Below, piece by piece: positions 6,760 through 12,414 of a stretch of DNA of 12,414 bases; within the stretch, counting starts at the first letter, position 1; the number at the start of each line of letters is the position of its first letter. The stretch covers positions 1 through 12,414 of the forward strand of contig CACYBJ010000290.1 in NCBI GenBank assembly GCA_902772565.1, read 5' to 3'. The position numbers and the translations under genes are program-made. A model generated the notes under the pieces. That model saw only the letters and a program-made list of their open reading frames with translations, was not told the origin of the DNA and made no database searches. This DNA comes from an uncultured Lachnospiraceae bacterium (GTDB taxonomy: Bacteria; Bacillota; Clostridia; Lachnospirales; Lachnospiraceae).

Positions 6760-8030
6760 TATCTGTCACCTGCCTTTATCAGACTTCCGCCGCTCGGAAG
6801 AATTCCGCCTACGTAATCATCTTCGCAGGTTCCACCGCTGATAACGGTATTCTTACCAACTGTTACATTGTCAGGGATGACAGTATCTTCACCGACGGTT
6901 ACAAGGTCATCTGCATAGATGGCAGGCTTAAAGTCGTTAGGAACGGACTCGCCTACGCCAAGTTTGCAGTTCTCGCCGATTACGGTATTCTCGGCAATGA
7001 TACCCTTGTGGATTTCGGTTCCGGCACCGATGACCGTGTTCTTCATGATAATACAGTCATTGATGACAGCGCCTTCGCCAATGGTTACGCCTGCGCCGAT
7101 AACGGAGTTGTTAACTTCACCGTAAATTTCGCAGCCTTCACCGATAATTGCACGATTGATCTTAGCTGTGTCGGAAATGTACTGAGGTCTGATAGTCTCG
7201 GACCTTGTGTAGATTTTCCAGAACTCATCATAAAGATCGAAAACAGGAACCATGTCAATAAGTTCCATGTTGGCAGCCCAGTATGAACCCAGAGTACCTA
7301 CGTCCTTCCAGTAACCTTCGAACTTGTAGGCAAATACCCTGTCGCCCTTTTCATGGCAGTATGGAATAATGTGCTTACCGAAGTCGCAGCCTTCCTGATC
7401 TTTAAGCTTGATGAGTGCTTCCTTAAGAACTTTCCAGGAGAAAATGTAAATACCCATGGATGCAAGATTGCTTCTCGGATTCTTAGGCTTTTCTTCGAAG
7501 TCTCTTACCTTAAGGTCATCGTCGGTTATAACTACACCGAAACGGCTTGCTTCTTCCCAAGGCACGGGATAGGTTGCAAGTGTAATGTCGGCATTGTTCT
7601 TTTTATGGTAGTTGAGCATCTCTTCGTAATCCATCTTGTAGATGTGATCGCCGCCGAGAATCAGAACATAATCCGGATTGTAGGATTCCATGTAGCGGAG
7701 GTTCTGATAGATAGCATTGGCAGTACCTGTGTACCACTCTGCATTTGTGCTCTTTTCATAAGGCGGAAGAATTGAAACACCACCGATGTTTCTGTCAAGA
7801 TCCCACGGAATACCGATACCGATGTGAGCATTAAGCTTCATCGGCTGATACTGAGTGAGAACACCGACTGTGTCAACACCAGAATTGATACAGTTACTTA
7901 ACGGAAAATCGATGATGGAATACTTTCCACCAAACCCTACAGCGGGTTTTGCCACATCTGCCGTGAGGACGCCGAGTCGTGAACCCTGGCCGCCTGCAAG
8001 CAACATGGCTATCATTTCTTTTTTAATCAC
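6759..8030 (-). CDS. glgC: Glucose-1-phosphate adenylyltransferase GlgC
   Basis: GlgC catalyses ATP plus glucose-1-phosphate to ADP-glucose plus pyrophosphate, the committed step of bacterial glycogen synthesis. From the GTG at 8030 the protein has 423 residues and starts MIKKEMIAMLLAGGQGSRL. It carries the nucleotide loop GGQGSR (13-18), Lys28 in AKPAV, IIDFPLSNC, Asp128 in GGDHIYKMDY (the catalytic aspartate of the E. coli enzyme by alignment) and the sugar-phosphate motif FEEKP near 176-180. Residues about 275-400 form hexapeptide beta-helix repeats. An upstream GTG at 8039 is in frame, but the Shine-Dalgarno AAGAGGTG covers it and sits six bases before the GTG at 8030. I therefore choose 8030, which also gives the usual GlgC N-terminus. 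It is followed by glgD with a one-base overlap. Confidence 0.96.
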   Translation of the reverse strand: MIKKEMIAMLLAGGQGSRLGVLTADVAKPAVGFGGKYSIIDFPLSNCINSGVDTVGVLTQYQPMKLNAHIGIGIPWDLDRNIGGVSILPPYEKSTNAEWYTGTANAIYQNLRYMESYNPDYVLILGGDHIYKMDYEEMLNYHKKNNADITLATYPVPWEEASRFGVVITDDDLKVRDFEEKPKNPRSNLASMGIYIFSWKVLKEALIKLKDQEGCDFGKHIIPYCHEKGDRVFAYKFEGYWKDVGTLGSYWAANMELIDMVPVFDLYDEFWKIYTRSETIRPQYISDTAKINRAIIGEGCEIYGEVNNSVIGAGVTIGEGAVINDCIIMKNTVIGAGTEIHKGIIAENTVIGENCKLGVGESVPNDFKPAIYADDLVTVGEDTVIPDNVTVGKNTVISGGTCEDDYVGGILPSGGSLIKAGDR

Positions 8031-8035
8031 AGTAT

Positions 8036-8044
8036 CCACCTCTT
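8036..8044 (-). promoter_or_regulatory. Ribosome binding site that decides the glgC start
   Basis: On the minus strand the sequence reads AAGAGGTGG then ATACT then GTG. This strong Shine-Dalgarno is correctly spaced for the GTG at 8030 and overlaps the alternative GTG at 8039. Confidence 0.8.
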
Positions 8045-8058
8045 ATAAATAAAGTATT

Positions 8059-8089
8059 GTGAGAATCGCACAAGGCGCACCCCTCTCAC
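8059..8089 (-). other. Hairpin in the glgC leader
   Basis: GTGAGA and TCTCAC (8059-8064 with 8084-8089) form the outer six-base stem. Inside it, on the minus strand, GCGC-CTT-GTGC can add four pairs including one G-U. It lies in the glgC leader, 14 bases upstream of the ribosome site. It has no T-run and matches no riboswitch I know. Confidence 0.35.
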
Positions 8090-8101
8090 GATATACATAA
8101 G

Positions 8102-8129
8102 ATTATACCACAAGGTTTGTGAAATTCAA
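8102..8129 (-). promoter_or_regulatory. Promoter of glgCD
   Basis: On the minus strand a -35 of TTGAAT (8129-8124) is followed after 16 bases by a perfect TATAAT (8107-8102) with a TGG extension. Predicted transcription starts near 8095, leaving a leader of about 65 bases before the GTG at 8030. Confidence 0.75.
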
Positions 8130-8211
8130 TCATAAATTACAAAAAATCGGTATAATTTCGGGCTTTTTTCGTCATTTTCAACAAAATCATATTATCAACT
8201 CTGTTATATGG

Positions 8212-8850
8212 TTATTTCTCTATCAGATCCTCAATGGTGCATCCCAGCACTTTTGCCATGCCATACAGTGTTTCGGCGCTTGCCTTGTTGATATCCTTAC
8301 GGCGCTGTTCATACATCTGGACCGAACGCAAACTCACTCCGGACTGTTTTGCAAGTTCCGCCTGAGTGCAGCCGTAGGCTGTACGTATCCGTTTCAGATT
8401 GGTATCTTTGAAGTGCTCTCTTACTCTCTCCTCTGTAATATCGACAAATTTTGTGATATCCGCTTCGTGGAGGGTATAATACATTTTTTTCAGATCATCG
8501 AAGGTCAGCACTTTGAAAATGTCGCTGTACCGTCTTGCCGAGTACCATTGATAATATGCCACCGCCCATCCGATCCAGTATTCCGCAGAACGTTCCATGT
8601 GTTCCTTCGGTTCTGCCTCAAGACATTTTCCCGTGGTCTCAAAAACAACTTCTACAGCGATTTCAACCCCGCTTTTTCCCGAAAGCAGAGAAGCCTCGCC
8701 GTTTTCCATGCGGCGACTTACCATACTGGCAACAAAGAGCTGTACAAATACCTCACCCGGGATCCGGCAGGTATTTATCGCATAGTCAAATGCGTCACCC
8801 AACACCGACCGGGCATTATTCAGATATATTTCTCGGTATGCGTGGATCAT
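8212..8850 (-). CDS. XRE-family HTH protein, probable antitoxin and autoregulator
   Basis: The 212-residue protein has two parts. Residues about 150-211 are a Cro/CI-type helix-turn-helix (NLKRIRTAYG, TQAELAKQSGVSLRSVQMYE, then KASAETLYGMAKVLGCTIEDL), which should bind DNA. Residues 1-140 form a second domain of unnamed function with conserved-looking stretches SAEYWIGWAVAYYQWYS (88-104) and LHEADITKFVD (127-137). I recall this architecture from regulators encoded next to DUF3990 genes in gut Clostridia. The ATG at 8850 lies 35 bases inside the end of the upstream gene. It is preceded by a strong AGAGGAGGT about ten bases away, so both proteins come from one transcript with efficient antitoxin translation. 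It probably represses the operon through the palindromes near 9543 and 9587 (inference). Neutralisation of the upstream protein is inferred from arrangement alone. Confidence 0.8.
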   Translation of the reverse strand: MIHAYREIYLNNARSVLGDAFDYAINTCRIPGEVFVQLFVASMVSRRMENGEASLLSGKSGVEIAVEVVFETTGKCLEAEPKEHMERSAEYWIGWAVAYYQWYSARRYSDIFKVLTFDDLKKMYYTLHEADITKFVDITEERVREHFKDTNLKRIRTAYGCTQAELAKQSGVSLRSVQMYEQRRKDINKASAETLYGMAKVLGCTIEDLIEK

Positions 8851-9508
8851 CGTTTCCGATACCTCCTCTTATAATATCCTGGATATACAAGCCGTCCTCT
8901 TCTTCATCCAGTATTTCCTGATACATTTTGTTTGCTTCATCATTTCTTGCTTTCCGAAAAACATAGTAGGTGCTCTTATCGGCAGTCTCAAATCCCTCAT
9001 ACCTGATCTTCGAAAAAGCGAACTGCGATTTGACAACGATCTGCTCCCCGAGTTTTCCAAGCCGCATCGCCCGGGCCAGCTGTCCCACCGTGATTCCGTT
9101 GTTGATGAATGCCTCCGCGTAATCAAAATAGGAATCATCGGCTCTGTATCCTACAATCAGGTCGAATGCGTTCACGTTTACTCCAAAGTGATCGATCAGA
9201 TACTGTTTTGCCCTTCTTGCCACCGGCGACTTGATTGAAAAAAGACGATGTTCCACGAGAACGGCGATCCAGTTCAGTATGGAATATTCCGGACTGTTAA
9301 GGTTAAGTATATTCAGGTATTCAACATCGAGGGTGTATCTGTTGGAAAACCCGTCGCGCAATGATGAAACCGCCCACTCTTTTGCCAGATCGTTGCTTTC
9401 GGTGCAATAGAACCCCATGCCGAAATCGTTGTTCCTTTTCCCCTCGCCGAAAACCGGTACCTTAATGACATGATTCGAGCCGTGATATATTGTAATTCTT
9501 TTATCCAT
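8816..9508 (-). CDS. DUF3990-like protein, candidate ADP-ribosyltransferase toxin
   Basis: The 230-residue protein matches the DUF3990 pattern. It has YHGSNHVI at 8-15, KRNNDFGMGFYCT at 24-36, LAKEWA at 41-46, and YRADDSYF at 121-128. Pfam, as I recall, groups this family with ADP-ribosyltransferase folds. In that light His9, Tyr34 and Glu155 (in LGEQIVVKS) could be the H-Y-E triad seen in PARP-like and diphtheria-toxin-like enzymes; this is inference. No signal peptide or membrane segment is seen, so it acts in the cytoplasm. The ATG at 9508 has a good GGAGGT eight bases upstream. The 3' end overlaps the HTH gene by 35 bases. Gene order (effector first, HTH second), overlap and an operator-laden promoter suggest a toxin-antitoxin module. 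The target is unknown. A phage-defence or stress role is equally possible. Confidence 0.8.
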   Translation of the reverse strand: MDKRITIYHGSNHVIKVPVFGEGKRNNDFGMGFYCTESNDLAKEWAVSSLRDGFSNRYTLDVEYLNILNLNSPEYSILNWIAVLVEHRLFSIKSPVARRAKQYLIDHFGVNVNAFDLIVGYRADDSYFDYAEAFINNGITVGQLARAMRLGKLGEQIVVKSQFAFSKIRYEGFETADKSTYYVFRKARNDEANKMYQEILDEEEDGLYIQDIIRGGIGNDDPRIPRNISE

Positions 9509-9538
9509 TAAGCTGTACCTCCATTCGTTCTTGTCATT

Positions 9539-9567
9539 ATTATATCACCACGGTGATAGTATATCAA
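9539..9567 (-). promoter_or_regulatory. Promoter of the DUF3990/HTH operon
   Basis: On the minus strand, TTGATA (9567-9562, five of six to consensus) and TATAAT (9544-9539, perfect) are separated by exactly 17 bases. Transcription should start near 9532, about 24 bases before the ATG at 9508, with GGAGGT in between. Confidence 0.85.
9543..9558. promoter_or_regulatory. Palindromic operator O1 inside the toxin promoter
   Basis: TATCACC-AC-GGTGATA is a perfect inverted repeat with seven-base arms. It fills most of the spacer between -35 and -10 and overlaps the -10 by two bases, so a bound dimer would block RNA polymerase. The HTH protein of the same operon is the obvious candidate ligand (inference). 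Confidence 0.8.
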
Positions 9568-9586
9568 GCAGTCATGTTATAATTTA

Positions 9587-9602
9587 TATCACCACAGTGA
9601 TA
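9587..9602. promoter_or_regulatory. Second palindromic operator O2
   Basis: TATCACC-AC-AGTGATA repeats O1 with one base changed in the right arm. Its centre lies 44 bases from that of O1, about four helical turns, so two dimers could bind on the same face of the DNA. It lies upstream of the -35. Confidence 0.75.
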
Positions 9603-9650
9603 CTCCTCGTTGGATAAGGCGATTTTTTGCATAGCACGTCGCATATAACG

Positions 9651-9682
9651 AAAAACTCCCGGGGACCTGCCTCGGGAGTTTT
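9651..9682 (-). terminator. Rho-independent terminator after the small membrane protein gene
   Basis: A ten-base perfect stem (9652-9661 with 9673-9682, AAAACTCCCG against CGGGAGTTTT) has an eleven-base loop. On the minus strand it ends in TTTTT, and on the plus strand in TTTT followed by AATAT. It ends the 9708-10058 gene and insulates the toxin operon; it could also stop transcription entering from the plus side. Confidence 0.85.
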
Positions 9683-9707
9683 AATATGGGTAACCAATAG
9701 AGATAGT

Positions 9708-10058
9708 TTACTTTTTCTTTTTAATAATGGCCACAAGTGCGAAAAATGCGTTAAGAGCACACCATGCTCCCCAGATTGCCAGATCCTTGAAAGTTCCGGA
9801 GTTTGAGAATCCGAGAAGTGCTGCAAGACCGAACATAATGATAAGTGCGATGTTTCCGCCTTTGCCCTGTGACTTTCTTGTGGCAATCGAAACGATACCG
9901 CCGGCGATCATCATGATCGCAACAAAAAGTCCTGCCGAGCCGGATACTTCACCGTTTTCCTGAAGCGCATTGGAAAGACCTGCCGCGCATGACTGGAACA
10001 TTACAAGAAGAGATAAAACGATTGACAGAATACCTGCCACCAGCTTCCATGTTTTCAT
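9708..10058 (-). CDS. Small four-helix membrane protein of unknown function
   Basis: I do not recognise a characterised family, though similar small membrane proteins are common in Firmicutes. From the ATG at 10058 it has 116 residues with four hydrophobic segments at about 5-22, 42-60, 68-85 and 93-112. The loops are short, and it ends in a lysine cluster (IIKKKK) that should stay cytoplasmic. Helix one continues into FQSCAAG, and Cys24 is not in a convincing lipobox. A TTG at 10064 is an in-frame alternative, but it lies only four bases after the GGAGG, whereas the ATG has ten bases; I prefer the ATG. It sits between two terminators and so forms its own transcription unit, although I could not identify its promoter. 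Confidence 0.75.
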   Translation of the reverse strand: MKTWKLVAGILSIVLSLLVMFQSCAAGLSNALQENGEVSGSAGLFVAIMMIAGGIVSIATRKSQGKGGNIALIIMFGLAALLGFSNSGTFKDLAIWGAWCALNAFFALVAIIKKKK

Positions 10059-10064
10059 AACCAA

Positions 10065-10161
10065 AAATCCTCCTGATTTTGAAATAAAACAAATTACGAA
10101 ACTAACAGCCGATTCGCTTAAGCTTTGCTTCGTAGTCTGTCTCTTGAGGAAATGGTATCAC
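10065..10161 (-). other. Leader region of the small membrane protein gene
   Basis: This region must hold the promoter of the membrane protein gene because a terminator lies just upstream. The only clear signal is a strong AGGAGGA at 10074-10068. No -35/-10 pair scores well by eye; the best is a poor TTAAGC / CGTAAT pairing. Confidence 0.35.
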
Positions 10162-10202
10162 AAAAAAATTCACTCCGTTGCCACTGCTACGGGGTGAATT
10201 TT
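10162..10202 (-). terminator. Rho-independent terminator after the C_GCAxxG_C_C gene
   Basis: Thirteen paired positions (10166-10178 with 10189-10201), one of them a single C/T mismatch that reads as a G-U pair in one RNA strand, enclose a ten-base loop. On the minus strand the stem runs into seven Ts (10168-10162). It lies about 50 bases after the stop at 10252 and ends the 10252-12414 transcription unit. Confidence 0.9.
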
Positions 10203-10251
10203 GCGTTTTTATGATTTTTCATTGTCCATAATCATCTGTCGAAAATGCATT

Positions 10252-10638
10252 TTAGATTTTCTCCGCCAGAATCCCGTCGATTTCTTCGATCACTTCATAA
10301 ATCAGTTCGTCACAATGCTGCTTTTTGGAAATGCCTGCGTTCCTTGCGGCAGCCAGAAGTTCAGAGCAGTTTAATGAGCAGTGACTGCCGGCAAACTTCT
10401 TTACAAATCCGGCAGATGCCGCCGGGCTCACACCCAGTCCCGAAAGAATGAGCATTCCCGCATTTACGGTTCCGCACACATTTCCGCACAAAAGACCGGC
10501 GCCGAAATTGGTGCCCATCTTCCTTGCCTGTTCCGTACTTAGTCCCAGTTCTTCGGCATATGCCATAAGAAGAGTCTGACCGCAGTTTGCGGGAGTCGGG
10601 GAGTTTCTTAATTGTTCAGCTATTTCTTTATGTTTCAT
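10252..10638 (-). CDS. C_GCAxxG_C_C-type cysteine-rich protein, putative redox protein
   Basis: The 128-residue protein fits the C_GCAxxG_C_C family, small proteins of unknown function proposed to be redox-active from their conserved cysteines. The six cysteines are Cys19 (PANCGQTLLMAYAEELG), Cys51 and Cys55 (LLCGNVCGTVNAG), Cys87 and Cys91 (HCSLNCSELL) and Cys109 (QHCDELI). The middle stretch, a glycine-rich region ahead of CGTVNAGMLILSG, is the family hallmark. The predicted fold is mostly helical and there is no signal peptide, so it is cytoplasmic. It starts 39 bases after the glycosyltransferase stop with AAGG as a modest ribosome site, and is probably co-transcribed, though no functional link is evident. 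The TAA stop is followed by a strong terminator. Confidence 0.78.
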   Translation of the reverse strand: MKHKEIAEQLRNSPTPANCGQTLLMAYAEELGLSTEQARKMGTNFGAGLLCGNVCGTVNAGMLILSGLGVSPAASAGFVKKFAGSHCSLNCSELLAAARNAGISKKQHCDELIYEVIEEIDGILAEKI

Positions 10639-10677
10639 CGCCGTTACCTTATCTTCTTTTATCTCTGATTTGTTGTC

Positions 10678-12414
10678 CTACTTTTTCACCATCCGATACA
10701 CGAATACATCTCTCTGCATTATGCTGTCTTCGTACTCAAAGTTGATTTCATACTCAGGGAAGGTTTCCTTAAAGAAATCAATATAGTACTTTTCCATCTG
10801 TTCTCTTGTGTGGTCGCCACGAACCTCGTCGCGTTCCATCATCAGACTGTCGATGCCTTCGCCGGAATTAAGCCTTAACTCGTAATCGTACTCATCTACC
10901 ACGAGAAGAACCTCATCGGTGTCAACTCCGTTCTTCATTTTCACGGGATACTTTTTCACGTCCTCAGAGTTGGTAAGGAACACATCTCCCGCATCGTAAA
11001 GAAGGGTTGTGTAGCAGGTCGATACCCAGTGAGCGCTGAGAAGAAGTATCACATCATCCCCGGTTTCGGCTGCGGTTTCCTCAAACTTCGGAGTGTAATC
11101 CGGCCTCGGGTAGAGGTAGATGCTGTCGGCAATTATATTGTAGGTCAGGCAGATCACTGCCAGAATCACCGCAGTAGTTATTTCGGCATTTCGCCCGACA
11201 ACTTCTCTTTCAGTTTTAACACTGTCTTTACCGTTTTTATTGTCGTACTTGCTGCCGCCATAACTTTTCCCGGCAACAACCGTTACCAATTTCCTGATTC
11301 CGAGAAATACCAGCAGCACCAGCGCCGGATAGGTAATCGAAATATACCTGTCAGCATGGAAAAGCTTAAGATCGAGCTCCGCATAGCCTATTGTGAAGTA
11401 CCACTCCAGAAGCGTGGCTGCAGCTATGGTAATTACAAAAAACTTTGTCCGGCTCATGCCCTTTACAAAGCCCGCCACCTTCGCTGCGATTTTCGGTATG
11501 GGAGTGCTTTCGTTCTTTGAAAGTTTCTCGCTGCCGGAGGTTAGATTAATCAAAAGCGAAAGCACCAAAACTATCACCATGCCAAGCAAAGCATAAAACA
11601 GAAGCATCATGGGAATGTAAGGATACTGAACCTTAAGCTTCACGCCGGTAAAATCCTGTATGAAAGCATTTATCACCATGCTGGCTCTGTACTCAAAATC
11701 GGTATAGAAAATGATATTAAACATGCTGCTGACGGAATTGATCACTGTCTGCAGAAAAGCCGGCATATGCGTAGTTACTTCAGAGGATGCGGCACCGCTG
11801 GCCACGGTGGACATGGTCTGTGCCCTGTTTCCCGCCGCCGAAAAAAGCATGGATACTCCCACGCCCGACAGCATGGCAAGGGCATAGCTTACAAGCTTCG
11901 CCCAGTTCTTTTTGATCAGATATCCGAAACAGAAAAGCACTGCCATCATAAAGGCAAAGGGCAGGAAGAAATAGTGCGTAAGACTTCCGAGAGCCGTTGT
12001 GATAAACAAAGCGATGGTTGCCCTTATTTTCTGCTTCTTCGCATCTGCCGTAAGAAATGACAGATGGAAATACATCAGCATTACGCCGAACATTGCAAGA
12101 AGCGCATACTGTCTGGCGAACACAAAGGTGTTAAGACCTGCGCCGGAGAAGCCGTAGAAAGCCACAACCACATAGCCCGCGAGGTCGCTTTTCGTGAGTT
12201 TTCGCACCAGGGCGAAAAGGAAAAACTGCAGAATCACAAAGGCCACGATATTTATCGGGAAGGAATACCACTTGGAAAACTGTCCCGGGAAAAAGGAACA
12301 GATGGTGTGCAGTATCAGAAAATAAAGCGGCGGATGTATATCCTGCTTAAGATTATAAATTACATTGCCGTAGTCAAACTCCTGACCCGGGTTTACGGTA
12401 ATATAGTCCTTAAA
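10678..12414 (-). CDS. Multi-pass membrane glycosyltransferase, GT39/ArnT-like (cut by right edge)
   Basis: Family members transfer sugars from polyprenyl-phosphate carriers to proteins, lipids or polymers at the outer face of the membrane. The frame is open to the window edge (578 codons seen), so the N-terminus is missing. The diagnostic motif QDIHPPLYFLILH lies at 12345-12307; the HPPLY pattern preceded by an acidic residue marks the first loop of the PMT/ArnT-type superfamily. About ten hydrophobic segments follow. Two charged loops interrupt them: one near SGSEKLSKNESTP, another near SYGGSKYDNKNGKDSVK. A soluble C-terminal domain of about 150 residues comes last. An in-frame GTG at 12246 could be mistaken for the start, but the conserved motif lies before it. 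Acceptor and donor cannot be read from the sequence. The cysteine-rich gene follows closely and may share the transcript. Confidence 0.85.
   Translation of the reverse strand, partial: FKDYITVNPGQEFDYGNVIYNLKQDIHPPLYFLILHTICSFFPGQFSKWYSFPINIVAFVILQFFLFALVRKLTKSDLAGYVVVAFYGFSGAGLNTFVFARQYALLAMFGVMLMYFHLSFLTADAKKQKIRATIALFITTALGSLTHYFFLPFAFMMAVLFCFGYLIKKNWAKLVSYALAMLSGVGVSMLFSAAGNRAQTMSTVASGAASSEVTTHMPAFLQTVINSVSSMFNIIFYTDFEYRASMVINAFIQDFTGVKLKVQYPYIPMMLLFYALLGMVIVLVLSLLINLTSGSEKLSKNESTPIPKIAAKVAGFVKGMSRTKFFVITIAAATLLEWYFTIGYAELDLKLFHADRYISITYPALVLLVFLGIRKLVTVVAGKSYGGSKYDNKNGKDSVKTEREVVGRNAEITTAVILAVICLTYNIIADSIYLYPRPDYTPKFEETAAETGDDVILLLSAHWVSTCYTTLLYDAGDVFLTNSEDVKKYPVKMKNGVDTDEVLLVVDEYDYELRLNSGEGIDSLMMERDEVRGDHTREQMEKYYIDFFKETFPEYEINFEYEDSIMQRDVFVYRMVKK

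Noticed and set aside
6750..7286. Plus-strand ORF of 178 codons opposite glgC
   Set aside because: Its aspartate- and glycine-rich periodicity mirrors the hexapeptide beta-helix codons of glgC on the other strand.
8119..8211. Terminator after the HTH gene
   Set aside because: Several T-runs are present, but the only inverted repeat is AT-rich and imperfect, without a well-placed T-run; I could not support a terminator here.
8119..8874. Plus-strand 251-codon ORF opposite the HTH gene
   Set aside because: It is antisense to the HTH gene, which has a strong ribosome site, a clear HTH domain and operon context; the antisense product has no recognisable motif.

Overview
The window looks like chromosome from an anaerobic low-GC Firmicute, most likely Clostridia and probably near Lachnospiraceae (inference). 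The reasons are a GlgC/GlgD pair, a methionine synthase whose reactivation domain is a separate protein, the pth-mfd order, and an HTH/DUF3990 gene pair of a type I know from gut Clostridia. Every convincing gene is on the minus strand, so transcription runs from high to low coordinates.

Right to left: 10678-12414 is a multi-pass membrane glycosyltransferase whose N-terminus lies beyond the right edge. It is followed by a small cysteine-rich C_GCAxxG_C_C-type protein (10252-10638) and a strong terminator at 10162-10202. Next are a four-helix membrane protein of unknown function (9708-10058) with its own terminator, and a two-gene toxin-antitoxin-like operon (8212-9508). The operon encodes a DUF3990 protein with ADP-ribosyltransferase-like motifs and an overlapping XRE-family HTH protein. 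Its promoter has a near-consensus -35 and -10, with a palindrome in the spacer and a second palindrome upstream.

The glycogen genes glgC and glgD (6759-8030 and 5638-6759) follow, with a clear promoter, a one-base TAATG overlap and a strong terminator. glgC appears to start at an internal GTG (8030). GlgD has lost nucleotide-binding residues that GlgC keeps, so it is probably a regulatory subunit.

The methionine module has the reactivation protein (4627-5361) first, then an 831-residue cobalamin-dependent methionine synthase without its own activation domain (2024-4519). The leader upstream holds an extended -10 promoter and a possible 23-codon leader ORF. After a 172-base spacer containing a 24-base tandem repeat come pth (1288-1851) and the first 425 codons of mfd (1-1275), cut by the left edge.

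Most of the window is housekeeping metabolism. The part most worth following up is the DUF3990/HTH operon with its paired operators. The 24-base repeat and the methionine leader come next. I saw no tRNA, rRNA, CRISPR array, insertion sequence or recognisable riboswitch.
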